Assembly: GCA_963669155.1 (NCBI GenBank)
Contig: OZ022584.1
Coordinates: forward strand, 7,771,362-7,835,361
Length of the DNA stretch: 64,000 bases
From: Arbacia lixula
Lineage: Eukaryota; Echinodermata; Echinoidea; Arbacioida; Arbaciidae
Direction: 5' to 3'
Position numbers and translations under genes: made by a program. Positions within the stretch are counted from its first letter, which is position 1. Every line of letters begins with the position of its first letter. Shown here one piece after another: positions 26,601 through 39,270 of the stretch. Below the pieces are notes generated by a model. That model had not been told where the DNA came from. It made no database searches and saw nothing but the letters and a program-made list of their open reading frames with translations.

Positions 26601-29600
26601 CATAAATTGTTTTAATGACTCATTCAATTATAAAATAAAATATATTTATTTGATTTCATTTTCTATAAGTATCACCTTTAAACGGAACGCCACCATACCC
26701 TGTTTACAGTGACCATGGACCTTATTTTCACAAAGCATAGAGTATTTTGAATTTGTATTTAATGACCACACGCATAATCTTGACTCGTTTGAGATGTCGA
26801 CATGAATATTCCTAATGGAATAGTATGTACATAAAACGTAAGCGTGTGTTTTCATAGAGCTATCGTTCATACATATTTGCTTATTCATTACAGCTTTATA
26901 AATTTCAACAATTTGGCAGCATTTTCGTGAGCATAATATAGATCCCCGTGTCTTCCGTGCCCACCCACCCACTTTCTCTTCGTTTGCTGTTTCCAAATTA
27001 GCAGTGTTCGAGGACTGCGATAAAGCAACACATTGCAATTTAAATGTTCTTTGAATGTTTCCATGGTGAGAGTGTACTTATTAATACTATTCATTGGCCG
27101 GATTCGGACACTCTCGGGTTATTTCGGATCCATTCGGATCCATATACTCGGTGCGCTCATTTGTTCCTTCGAGTTATTCTCCGTATGACGGACAGAACAC
27201 ACTGCCCGAAACGTTGAGACTGATACTTTCTCTATTTTGAAAGAAACGTACAGTTAGTTGCAAAACTTACTATTACCTCTCCACACCTTTCTTCCCTCTC
27301 CTTCTTTTCTCTTTATAACTTCTTTGTGACTAGTTCACAACTCTTAATCGCCAACCACCCTCTTCTTCTACCTCCATTTCATCCCATTTATTTTCGGTTT
27401 AAAATACCGAAAACTAAAGCTAAAATGACCTTGTGTAAGTGTTATAAAATATGAAAAAAATCACCTCTCCTCTTTTACACTTTCATTTTTCTTTCTTCAC
27501 CCCATAAGTGGGTCAATTATCCGAAAGAATAGGCCTGTTAAACTATTTTGTAAATAATATTTATTAGTACATTACAATTTGTTTTACATTGTGACTCAAT
27601 ATTGAGTCCGTGTCACGGGATCGTGACAGGGTGGCGAGATCGTTTTAATCGTACTCGCGTTCGGCCTCGACCACAACACTATAACTGATATTATTGGTAT
27701 GTACTCTCTGCCCCCTCGTGCCCGAACCCAGGTTCCAGCGAGTCGCTGCACGGCTGAGTGCCCGTCCAATCATCTTCAGTTCCCGCTGCCTGGCTGGCGA
27801 CAATGCTGTTTCCTCTGTGTTCACTGCGAAGGCAATTTAACCTACGACGCGAATGGTAAACATGCCTCCTCTACTCTGCCCTACTCTGACAAAAGGAAGC
27901 AAGTAACAAATTACTCAAATCTGGGTTATAAGGATTCTTAGATTGTACCCAGCATTCCTTACATACGGCCAAAATGTGGACAAGAAATATTCATCTTGCT
28001 GTGAGATATTCAGTCTAACATGATGTTTTTTTGCACTGATGCCAATGCAAGTGAAAGACACACTTTGCTCATTTAAAAGAAAGTATCTTTTGTTAGTTGC
28101 TTCCTTTTTGTCATAGAAGGGCAGTACTATTCTCCTCTTTTCTACATACCCTTCGTCTTCTTTTATTCTTCCTCCTTTACCCATGATTCCTTTCTTTTTC
28201 GTCCATCTCCCTATCCGTCATTTTCTCATTCTTTTTTGTCTGCATTTTCCCATATTTCCTGGTTTTCTCCTTCATGCTTCCCTCCTTGTTCATCAAATTG
28301 GTGTTTCCACTGTCTATCATAATCTTCCTTTCTTGTCGCTCTTTTCTCTTCTCCTTGCTATGATCAATGGTTAATTTCCACTAACACATGGGCATCAAAC
28401 AAGCTAAAGATATAGGCCTATAACGCTTATGCAAGGGCTCATTAAATGGCCACGCTTAATACACGGATGCACGAAACGATGATTATGAAAGTACATTTTC
28501 TTCTTTAAAAAAAAAAATGCTCTGCCATTCCCCCTTGCCATGGTCATTATCAGTTCAGATTCTAATAAACCGGTCTAATAATAGACCACTACAAAACGGT
28601 TGGATGTACAACTTCCACTTCACTCCTTTCGGTGCAAGTGAATGTTTCCTCACAAAATGGAATTGACAAAAAGACGTCTTACGTACATTTAATAAAGAGG
28701 CGAAAGTACAACTAAAGCCCTGTATAGTTTTCAATTTCAACACACATGGTATTGAAGTGTTTAGCTGCCTTCCGTTAATCATATCTATTTAGACCGCAGG
28801 AAGTGAAAGTAACGTGCATGTCAAATAGTTATTTAGTTCGCTCAAAAAAAAAATCCCAACATGGTGGAAACGATTGAAGCCAGGAAATTATGTCATTATC
28901 CTCTCCTGATATTATGGTATCGAACGTTACATCACATCCATTTTTTGTTGCTGTGTGTGGGGTGAGAGGGGGGGGGGGCGTGTCACGTGATAAGATTTCG
29001 TTGATTCCTTGGTGTTGCTTTTGTGCATGAGTTTTGATAACGAACATCAAAAAGACAAGAATAGAGACGCCAAGTGGATCAGCCACACTGCAGTTATATG
29101 CGCATGGAAGAGATTTGAAGGACCCATCGGAATCACAGACCCGGTAAAATAACAAAGGGGTGGTGATAAACATTCATAATGATTGGCCAACGATTGTGAC
29201 CACTTGACTATGCTTGGGGACGGTCTGATAGGAAAACACAAGGAAAGCATTGTTGATGCATTGTGGGAGCAGTCTGGGAACTGTTATTAGAGTGTAATTT
29301 GGGCTCTGAATTATAAAGAGTTGTGATAGATCTGAATTGATCGCAAGTCTTACCCCTTATCTCTACGCGTACAGAGTCACGTTTTATTCAAATTGCAACT
29401 CTAGTTGCGATTGAGGACTATGTAGTTCGCTGTCACTGTAAGCTGTCTCCTCTCTCGTTTATAGGGCTGCTGTCATGCGAGGCGTGCCCCGAACGGACGT
29501 GGTTCGACATTACATCTGGAGCCTGCGAGCCCAGACACCTGGACTTCCTCCGCTGGGACTCCATCCCGGGTCTGGTGTGCGTCGCCATTAGCTTATTCAG

Positions 29601-31188
29601 CTCCGTGGTCAATGCCGTGCTTCTCGTCGTGATCGGCTGCCACCACACGTCGCCCATCGTCAAGGCTGCCAACCGCGACCTGAGTCTGCTGCTGCTGGTT
29701 GCAACCCTGATCGCCACGGGGACGCCCCTGCTCCACCTCGGCTTCCCCACGCCCACGCAGTGCATGGTGCATGTCGGGCTGCAGGGTCCGCTTATCTCGC
29801 TCATCGTGTCCATCCACCTGGTCAAGACGAAGAGCGTGCTGTCCCTCTTCGAGGCTCGACTCCCGGACCTCATGCACCGACACCTATTTCTGCAGAGACA
29901 CCTGCAGCTGCTCGGCGTCTTCTGCTTGGTCCTAATCGAGGTCGCGGCCGTCATCGCCTACCTGATCTTCACGCCACCAGGTGTGGTCTACATCGACAGC
30001 CGCGTCCCACATATCACATACGTGGAGTGCGACTACGGGGTGGTCGCCCTACCCGTCCAGTGGCTCTACAACTGGTGCATCGTCGCGGTTGCGTTTGTTC
30101 TGGCGTTTCGCGCTCGGCACCTACCGGAGAACTTCGGCGAGTCTCGGCTGATCGCGGGCAGTATGGGGTTCGGCTTGATTTCATGGGTGGTCAGCTTCAT
30201 ATGTTTCGCGTTGACGCATGGCAGCTTAAAGGCCATCTTCCAGAACGCGGTCCTGGTGGTGTGCCCCTGGATCTTCATGGGGTTCCTATACTTCCCCAAG
30301 TGCTACATCATCCTGCGGCAGCCGCACCGCAACACAGCACGCGAACTGCGCAGGATGACCCTTGCGCACATCCAGAAGCGGGCCGAAACAGTGTGTGAGT
30401 CGTCTGCTTCCCATCGGACGAGCGTCCCGGATATCCAGGAGGAGACGACCCATACAATGGTGACCTCCCTCGCTGGTGCCAGACCCAATGGTCACACCAA
30501 CTCACCAGCACCGCATGCCCGCAGCAGACCGGGTGTGTCCAACGGGACCGTGGTCCTGCAGATGGCCCAACTGTCGTCATCGTCGTCGTCGGGCCTGGAT
30601 GCCGATGGGGTCGCGGTCACAGACGTAAGCGGGATGACGTCGACCTCGCCTTCGAGCAAGAGGTCGTCCAGGAGCGACACGGAGGTCGACTCTCAACCAG
30701 AGTTGTCCGCCATCTCCGTTTTGATCAGATCTTCGATGATGATGAGCGTGGGTTGCTCCTGCAACTCCCCCTGTAGTAATTGCCATCACCTGTCTACCCA
30801 AGTGAGCCTGTGCGACACCGACAACCACCCGGACGTCCCCCAGGTGACGGATGGCGACATGGGGGACACAGCAGGGAGGACAGATGCCGACAGCTGCCAG
30901 AAGATCAAGGATACAATCAACGACGAATTAAGAGGAAATACCTCGCCCCGTGAAGCTAGTGTAAAAGACAAACTACCCATCGCTTCGTCACATGTAGAGC
31001 AACGTGCTAACCAGGCGGATGGAACCGATCATGAAATGGAAGAGGCTTTATCTAGTGACATCGTGATGGGAAATTGCTTCAATACATGTGATGAAATATT
31101 AAGCCCAGACCCCGTCCTTGTTCAAAAAGAGGAGAAGATTTCATCGGAAGATGACTGCTCGCTGTCAGAATCACATATCTCCGGATGA
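20327..31188 (+). CDS. Class C GPCR, metabotropic-glutamate-receptor-like
   Basis: Four exons: 20327-21179, 22620-23278, 27732-27855 and 29465-31188. Phases agree (1, 0, 1), giving 1119 residues. The model starts with MEVRC followed by a hydrophobic signal peptide. Residues about 25-500 form the Venus flytrap ectodomain (IIVGAYSD...VPIFSLNPLTP...FRIVPST and EWSWISLLS match mGluR-type strands). Exon 3 and the start of exon 4 encode the cysteine-rich domain (QCCFLCVHC, then CEACPERTW). The seven-helix core is about 580-830, with PIVKAANRDLS in loop 1, the TM3/loop 2 cysteines (PTQCMV and VECDYG) and FPKCYIIL at the end of TM7. A Ser/Asp-rich tail of about 290 residues follows. It is a plasma-membrane receptor acting through G proteins. 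The flytrap residues that hold the alpha-amino group in mGluRs are not conserved, so the ligand is unknown. No Homer-type PPxxF motif was seen. Confidence 0.9.
21340..21495. repeat. (AGT)n trinucleotide repeat in GPCR intron 1
   Basis: AGT/GTA repeats with a few AGC, AGA and GCA variants, ending in AATATT. Confidence 0.9.
21622..21690. repeat. Poly(C)-poly(A) low-complexity tract
   Basis: A C-run is followed by A-runs broken by single G and C bases. It may be the A-tail of a retroelement, but no element body could be recognised. Confidence 0.7.
23379..23692. repeat. (CT)n polypyrimidine tract in GPCR intron 2
   Basis: About 310 bp of CTCT/TTTC repeats starting roughly 100 bp after the exon 2 donor. 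A duplicated segment (about 36-40 bp; GATTCTTTCTCGCAGTTCC) follows at 23711-23775. The long frames here are repeat translations. Confidence 0.9.
24402..24900. repeat. About 163-bp degenerate tandem repeat with DR1 motifs
   Basis: Three diverged units share GGTCAAAGGT and GCCAAAATTGGCC-like words, at about 24423, 24588 and 24749. The second unit contains AGGTCAAAGGTCA (24590-24602), a perfect DR1 nuclear-receptor motif. It lies in intron 2 of the GPCR gene. Confidence 0.6.
24901..26140. other. GPCR intron 2, no feature seen
   Basis: Mixed unique sequence without a supported exon. Frames near 25684-25920 are isolated and lack splice-consistent partners. Confidence 0.4.
26143..26682. mobile_element. 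540-bp MITE-like element in GPCR intron 2
   Basis: The terminal inverted repeats begin TTTAAAGGTGATA and continue TAGAAAAT on both ends (left about 26143-26170, right about 26655-26682). The interior has no gene. Confidence 0.55.
27040..27575. repeat. Diverged, longer relative of the 463-559 inverted-repeat element
   Basis: The left end (AAATGTTCTTTGAATG, TTCCATGGTGAG and GTACTTATTAATACTATT) and the right end (ACTATTTTGTAAATAAT, ATTTATTAGTAC) match the arms at 463-559. Here about 430 bp of other sequence separate them, including CATTCGGATCC repeats and a CCCGAAACGTTGAGA stretch. The locus is in GPCR intron 2. Confidence 0.55.
27876..28124. mobile_element. 249-bp MITE, copy 1
   Basis: The terminal inverted repeats are CTGCCCTACTCTGACAAAAG on the left and a slightly diverged inverse on the right. 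The flanks carry TACT as a 4-bp target duplication (27872-27875 and 28125-28128). The element starts 20 bp after the donor of GPCR exon 3, in intron 3. The interior matches copies at 51697-51945 and, inverted, 62296-62546. Confidence 0.85.
28130..29460. other. GPCR intron 3 remainder
   Basis: A pyrimidine-rich stretch at 28130-28360 and a G-run at 28968-28978 are the only notable features. No exon was found besides those of the receptor. Confidence 0.45.
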
Positions 31189-31644
31189 GACGAGCAAAGA
31201 GTTCCGACGAGGCGCGAGTTCAACCGGTTGAGAGGGACACTTAAAATGAACATACCAAGTCGCAAGTATGAGTGGAGGATCATACTTCCTGATGATACTG
31301 CATTGTCACATCCACAAGGAAACAAACTGATCAAACACGCACCTCTAGCCCTTGACGGGAGAAGGACGTATAGCGAACAATTCCGCAAATTAAAGCTCAG
31401 TTATGTTGAATAATGATGGGCGAAAATGTGATTTTATAACATATCTAACAAAAAGACAACTGTTTCAACATGTATATGAAACTAACTGTAAACAAAATGC
31501 TGCATATTTTCCAGATGTAAGAACGTGTATTTCCTTATAATCGGGATTATTAAGGGGAAAAGGAAACGAGTGCAAAGGGAAAGCCAAGGGAGGAACAAAA
31601 TGAGAAGCAGAAAAAGAGAAAGGAGGAAGACAGAAAGAAAGAAA

Positions 31645-31704
31645 GAAGAAGAAGAAGAAGAAGAAGAAGAAGAAGAAGAAGAAGAAGAAGAAGAAGAAGA
31701 AGAA
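31645..31704. repeat. (GAA)n trinucleotide repeat
   Basis: About 20 GAA/AAG units, 450 bp after the receptor stop codon, within the likely 3' UTR or just past it. Frames reading poly-Glu or poly-Leu here are artefacts. Confidence 0.95.
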
Positions 31705-33093
31705 AGGAGTAAGAAAATTGTAAGGGAAATGGAGCATATAACTCAGCTCTATGTACCATTTAATTGTATTCTTATTATTTTGTTGAAGTCGTTTTCATAA
31801 TTACACCGCGCTTTATGCAGCATGTGTATCAGACTAACCAGTAACCACTACTCAATCCTCTGTTTAACAAGTTTGTAGTTTGGTGCAAGAATCGCATCAA
31901 TGACACATAATATGATTAATAAAAAGCATTATTTTGTTCCCACCTCTAGTTTTATTTTGTTAAACTGCGATACTAAAGGATGTGTCGACCCCTCTTAGGC
32001 TTGAAATAAAACGTTCCGTCAGTGCAAACCACAGTATATAGATATTCAATGGAATAACTCCACTCCGAACATCATAGGAACAGAACACTTCATGTAATGG
32101 AATTATATTGAACGTTTGATTTTAAATATAAGTTATTCATTTTATGACAGATCGTTCCTAGCTTTAGTCGAATACATGCAGACATTAATTTCATATCGCA
32201 ATCAAAGCAACTTAATAAATACAATTGTAATCACATTGTGATATTCAGTCAACTTGTTATATGACTATGTAGGCAAGGGGGAGACATCATCCGCTTTGCG
32301 TCCGCTACCTCGGTTCTTTATCCTTCTAGCTTAGTCATGCAATTATCCTTTAGTAGAGTCAACCCACCACCGCTAGACATGAGTCTTGGAGGCGTTCTCC
32401 TAACGATAGTCAAAAGTGCGAAAAGTGACATGGTTGCTCACACAAACCGTCGCATTTACACGCTCAGATCCCTTAATTTATTCTCCCTACTTATCAAAGA
32501 TCTAACCATGGTTTATGCAGGTTTTTGTCAGACCATTGTTAAAGGGCCCCTGTCATCAATTATGTTGACTTCTGTTGATGCAACTTAATATGTATAAAAC
32601 AAAATCACTAACTGTTCAATGGAAATATGTGTCCTATATCTTAAAATATTTTTTCTATATTTTTTCTCAGCACTAATAAGCCCCGCCTCCAAAATATCCT
32701 CCAAATCAAGAAATTTTCCTGTGACATCATCAAAGGTAGAAATTAGCAGGATAATAGACATGACAAAATAAACATTGCAATGACTAACTGCAAGTGCATA
32801 TAATAGTATCACATAGCTTGCACATTTCTGACATAAGGAAACGAGTTTTTCCACGTGAAGGGTTATTAGATGGTATTGTGTGAAGATAAGTGATGCTCTT
32901 GTGGACAGGTGGAGGTAGTCATTGCATTACAATAAATGAGTACTTTTCTGTTGCATTTACCGTAACATTTGCATAAATCTCTTAAATTCCAATTTTTTTT
33001 GGTCTCTTAAAAAAGCAGCTAATAATGAACAAATATCAAAGAAATGTATTGATTTGCACTTTGCAAGGTTTTGTACGCTTAAGAAAATTTGCC

Positions 33094-33190
33094 CTGTACA
33101 AACTTGCCACAGCACATTGGTAATGGGACAGACGAGTTTGTAACACACTCGTCTGTCCCTTTACCAACGTGCTATGACAACGTTGTACAG
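33094..33190. repeat. 97-nt near-perfect hairpin
   Basis: Two 48-nt arms starting CTGTACAA pair at about 41 of 48 positions, with almost no spacer between them. The central 16 bp include GGGACAGACGAGT and its inverse. It could be a precursor-microRNA-like hairpin or a MITE remnant. No target duplication was found and the terminal loop is very small for a miRNA. Confidence 0.6.
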
Positions 33191-35042
33191 ACTTGGTTTA
33201 GAAATATATAATAAATGAACATTCAGAGCAGGATTTTAGCTGAAGTTATTTTGGAGGAAATAAATTCAACACTTTGTCATATTTTGGTGGTGCAAAGTGG
33301 TCATAATTTCAAATGATTCAGTTGTGCCAAAAATATCCCTTTACTATAAACAGACCCCCAAAAATGGGCGTTAAAGGAAAAGTCCGATACCCTACCTCAC
33401 TAGATTATTAAATAATTCCCCGACTTTCTAAACATGTTATTATCGCTCTCCACGCACTTCATAATGTGTAAACCTCATTTTTTGTTAATATGAACTCCAG
33501 AATGAAAATGTTTGTTTATTCTGCTATTAATAATTTATAAACAATTGCATTTCAAAATGTTATATTTGATTGCTTAACTTGTGGGCAATGTTCCCTCTTT
33601 TTATGTTTTTTTTCTGATTTTCTGTTCTCTCTTCCTCTCTCTACATCTCTACCTGTCCCTCTTTCCCACTCTCTCATCATGTGCAACATGCACTGATAGA
33701 ACATTTGTATATTTGTATATTGTAGTTTGGTGTATTTATATGATTTACTGAAGGTTTTGTTAAATGATTGCATCACAATATTATACATATCGGTCTTGCC
33801 ATGGTACATCTGTGCGGTATATTGTGCATAATTACTCCTTTCTCAGTCTTTTCATCTCTATTTATTCTCCTCCTTTTTCTGTGTTTTTCATTTTCGTTTT
33901 GTCCTTATCTCGTTTTCAGTATCATTGCTGTACTAAATAATGTAAATACATCAATTTGTTATAGAAATTATGTGATCTAATTTAAACTTTTGTAAGCCAC
34001 AATAATTCAATTCTTGGACTGCGATCCTGGATTTTATCAATAAAATATAATATACTACATCATCAAAGAATAAAAAGTTTGTTTAAATCATAAAAGATAC
34101 TCATCCTGAGAGACGAGATATAAACAGACAAATAGGTTTTCCATATATTATTGGAATTATTTGAATTATCACAAAAGTATCACTTTCACAAAAGTAGGTC
34201 CTGTAATTGGATGTATTACCTCTAAAGTAGAGCTCAATGTGACAATTAGCACGCCTGATAAAGAGAGTGTAATCCGTGTGAAGGATTATCGCAAATCGTG
34301 TTCCTTTTCCGCCACTATATAAAGAGATCGCTTTTTCAATTACCAAGCTAAAAGCCTCTCATAAAAGCATTCTCATTAACCAGCCAGTAGGCCATTCAAT
34401 CTTTCTGGTTGCAAATCATTCTGAAGTGTATTTTCAACGCGATTTATCTCTTCTTTTTCCTTTCTTTCAGAAGTTTAAAGAAAATGTTACGGGCAAGACT
34501 CTTCGTTTAGCTTTCCGTCAACTGCCTATCCAAAAAACAATGTACCAGTTACATTGCTAGTTATGTGATCGCTTTTGTTTGGTAGTATTACTTTGTATTG
34601 CTTGTATTCACTTTGTTTAAAATATTTTGTTTAACACATTCGTATGGTCATGTATAAGCTTTCGTTTTCAATGTCTTGCAGCGCGCCTTATTTTTTTTTT
34701 AAATATCTGAATGGAATTCTCTTATCCTGCATGAGTAAATTAAGAGATAGATACATTTCACCCGTTTGAATCGTGAATAAATTTGTGATATAACGTCAAG
34801 TCTGCACAAATAGCTTTCCATCACTTTATAACTCAGACATAGTATACGGAACCTATCTGATCGGTGTGCGATCACATCGCAATATCTAATCTAAGAAGGC
34901 ATCCTCAATCATGTCTCATTGTTTACTGCTGTTTTCTCTTCACTGCATTGTAGAGACTATTCGAATCAGATGGCATACAGCTCGTAGATCATGTCATATT
35001 CCGCTATGTAATGTGAATTAGTATTTAAAATGTACATGTTGT

Positions 35043-35174
<132 letters not shown>

Positions 35175-36019
35175 GGGGGGGGGGGGTCAAATCTTAAATC
35201 AACAACTTATGTGGACCCATGTAATATTTATTAATGGTATTCTGTATATTACAATGAATGTCTATCCTGAGAACTATGCGTTCGTTTTAGTTAGCATAAA
35301 CACACAAATGAATAAATCGACAAAGATTAACGTAAATAATGGTGTTTCTGTTCTCGCAATTGATACAGAACAGATCTCTTGTAAAAAGAACCATATTATA
35401 TCAATTGGCATGACGTCAGTACTTATATAGTCGGCATATTTTGTTTTAAATGCACCTAGTTTGAGGAAAATATTTTGCAAAGATGTACGTGTAAGCTGTT
35501 TTCATGTACTTTTTATGTATCGTAACTTATGGAAATTGAAGTTCAAGTTCAAGTGCTTTAAAATGTTTTTCATATCTTTTGGGGGATACTGTAATGGAGG
35601 TCTAACCTTCAGGTAGAGACGTGACAAAAATAAAAAGTTGATCAGTGCATTTTCCTACATCACCCAAATGTACCATAACGTGTAATGTAGTAAATTGTGG
35701 AATATTGCGCAAATACATTAATTATGCAGACACATTTGCATGACATGAGTCAAGATACATGTACATTACATTACATCAAAAATGGTTTTCAAAATGGTTT
35801 TAGATGACTACATCATCTTGAGAACATACCAACATTACCCCAATAGAATTGAATTATCCATTTGTATAAGAGCCACCCTGTTATTTTTAACGACATATAA
35901 AGGGCTATTTTATGTAAGACTGTGTCGACTTATGAGAATCAACGTTATTTCATTTCATTTGATACTTGTCGAATACACGTAATCAATTTACCTGTTGGTC
36001 TGTTACAAAAATGTTAAAG

Positions 36020-36530
36020 TTTTTGTCTATTTCCGCATCAATTGTGATCACACTGGGTGCAAATGATCCGTGGGTAATACCACATGTGTTTTCATGAGGA
36101 TGATGGGGTCAAAGGTCATCTAGGGGTCAAAAGGTAAAAAAATATGGGACTGTGTGCATCATTTTTCTCAAAGTTTTCGTTGGACTTGCTTTCATTTCTT
36201 TATTTCTGCATCAATTGTGATCACATTTGGAACAAATGATCCTTGAGTAATACCATATGTGTCTTCATGAGAATGATGGGGTCAAATGTATTTTTTTTAC
36301 AGTTTTTTCTTAACTAAAGGAAGGTACTTTATTTCAGGTCGGATCAATTAACTTGGCACAGATGCGCAGGGGCTTGTTCTTAAAGTTTTGGTTAAGCTAG
36401 CTTCCACTCATTTTTTTTTTGTTATTTCTGCATCAATTGTGTTCATACTTGGTACAAATTATCCTTGGGTAAAACCACGTCTGTTGATGAGGATGATGAG
36501 GTCATAGGTCATTTCGGCACCATTTTAAAT
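36020..36530. repeat. Degenerate tandem repeat, three units, with DR1 motif
   Basis: The words TTTCTGCATCAATTGTG, ACAAATGATCC, GGGTAATACCA and GAGGATGATGGGGTCA recur at about 36030, 36200 and 36420. Unit 1 contains GGGTCAAAGGTCA (36106-36118), a DR1-type motif. The units are spaced about 170-220 bp. Confidence 0.65.
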
Positions 36531-39011
36531 ATTTGAGAAAAAATCTCAGAACTACTATTATCGATTGCGAAATCAGGCGAGACTCGTAGTTCGCGAACCA
36601 ACTTGTTTATGAAAGTTCTTATACAGTATTTTTTTTGGGGTGTCACAATGTGAGTCTAACACTCCCCCCCCCCCCCCCCCTTTCCAGACTCACATTCTTA
36701 GGCTTACACACTATACGGCATAGACCAGGTGAAATAGCGGGTAAACACAATAGAGGCTCTGGAGCGAACTCTATGAATGATACTCAGTACTCAGTGAATA
36801 CTGATATTGATAGAAGGGCTCGAATAACTACCACTCCTAATTAAGACAATCAGAGTGCCATAGCCAGGTGTGTGTGAGAGTGGAATTAGGTGTGGCAGTG
36901 TGTGGAAAAGTTAGCACTGGACAGATGACATTAGGCTGTGCTACGAGCAGAACGTGCAGCTCTGGGCTAGCCACCCCCCCCCCCCCCCCTCCACCACACA
37001 CCCACACCCACACGCACACATAAACCCACACACGCAACGACGGAACACTACCAAAAATAGCTCGGCGCCATGGGAAAGTCGCCAGGCTTGCCTAATATTA
37101 CGCACGTACATTTGTGAAATTGGACGGGAAAATTACCTGATATCACACGAAGACCTGTATAATTGGACACTAAACTGCTATAGAGACTTCATATTCACGA
37201 CGTTTATACCGCCATTAAAGGGCAACATTGGCTGTCACAAACTGGTAAACTTGGTATGCAGTCTCCATGAAACACTTCAAATAAAAAAAATAAGTCAAAC
37301 AAAAAAATAACAGACCACGTCATGAAAGAAAGGGAAAAAAAACACAGGTCCAATGCCATTAACGTAAGGGCACTTATTTTCATCGGACCTGCATACCGCC
37401 TTACTGGTAATATCTGTTGCCCAAATTGGTTGATATTGTGCCACATAACCGGTGACGATTGTGTGCCAATGTGTGAGCAATAATGTGGCAAAGTAGGCCT
37501 ACCTTAAACACAACAAAAAAGTCCCCCCCCCCCCCTCCTAAGCAAAAATAGCATAACTTTTTATCGAAGAAATTTTGGGCAAAATAATTTGGCAGGATTG
37601 TTCCTTAACTTATTGAAAACCACATTAATCTAATTAGTCACGCATGAGTGGGCACATTTAAAAGACAAAAATGTCACTTGTCAAAAGTCACAAGGGTAAT
37701 TTTGGGATTCTGTCAAATGAATTGTGTATGAATTCCACCTCCGGTGCATAATTTATGTCCTTTCAATATTTATCATCCATCTCCCGATGCACTAACCCAT
37801 ATCCCGACACTTAACCCACTGTTCTGGTTGAGTGAGTACCGTTTAACAAATACTCATCCCTCTTGCGTTTGAAACTTTAATAAACTCTTTATTTTTTTTT
37901 AAACAAAGATGTAACATGACCTGCTATGTAAACATAAGAAGTCATTTTCGTGTCATGGTTGAGTAAAAAAACTTTAATAAAAAAAAGTCAAAATGTATTG
38001 TTAAAACGGCATTTTGAAAAGTGACGTAGTCAGTCTCACCAGGGAGCAAGAAGAAGGTTGGGGTGGGTGGGGGGCTTGTCACAGTTTTCTTTCTGATGAA
38101 ATGCATGTGGGCATTTTCATGACAAAGTGAACTCATTTTGAAATCAATAGACAGATCGTCTCTTAATTTCATTATGATTTCTTTCTGTCTTATTAATTAT
38201 CATTAAGTGGTCTGTCCGAATCGACAGATCACCTCTTAATTCCTTGAGAATTGTTTTTATTGTCCATTTTTATTCTTTCTCCCCCACTTGCTTGTGTCAC
38301 TTATAACTCATTTTGCATTAATCATACCTATTGAAATGTTCAGTTATTGGCATTCATCCAACCTTGTTAAAATTAGGTTTTCGAGGTCGCCACATAATCG
38401 TGACGTCATCAAAGAGCAATTGAAAATGAATTACATGTACATAAAAAAAATGTGAAGTGGATCATGAGTATCTAATGATTTTTTTTACATAATAACAGTT
38501 AATTGCATAAACCATAAACAAAATCAAAGGGAAAAAACCGCTAAAAATGAACTACCGGTATATGCATATCGTGTATGCACTGATCATTCCATAGCGCTAT
38601 TGCTGTTTGTTGACGGTGTATAAAAGACATTGTCGACTGCGTTCATTGACGCTGAGGTACTGTAAGTACTTGGTGCCATTGATGACAAGGGGGGACGGGT
38701 TGTAGAATAAGCGATATCCTATCAATAAGCCCGTGCCATGATGTATGCTTAGAAATGGAAGGTGACAGCACGGGCCCTATAGGGTCCATGGTGTCAGGAG
38801 AATTCATTCGTAATGAGATATTACATTCCTTTGCCTACTGCAATCCCAGTGAATTGTGCTTAGAAGTTGTTGCGAGTCGACAAACGTTGGGGCTATCATG
38901 AGCAACAAATTATTGTATGAAAGGGGTGCATTAAATTGCATACATATTGATACTGTTATGTTTAATATATCATGTAAATATATGAATATATCTATAATTG
39001 TTGCACGATTT

Positions 39012-39089
39012 CTCTCTCTCTGACCCTCTCCTCCCCTCTACTCCCCAATTGATTTTCTCCATTTTCTTTTGACTTTCTCTATGTCGCTG

Positions 39090-39126
<37 letters not shown>

Positions 39127-39150
39127 GTCTCTCTGTCTCTATCTCTCAAT
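39012..39150. repeat. (CT)n microsatellite
   Basis: Interrupted CTCT/CTGT repeats with no coding meaning. Confidence 0.85.
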
Positions 39151-39270
39151 AAATACATAGACACACACATATACACACAAATGCTAGATATTGTTTACAT
39201 ACATATACAGTATCAAATAATACCAGCTTATTTCACACAGTGATGAACAAGAGGAGACTCATTTTACATT

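Noticed and set aside
27190-27260. Hammerhead-like CTGATA...GAAAC arrangement
   Set aside because: The conserved GA of the core (CUGANGA) is missing and flanking helices are not convincing.
29593-30495. Several long frames opposite or shifted to GPCR exon 4
   Set aside because: Shadow frames of the GC-rich receptor exon.
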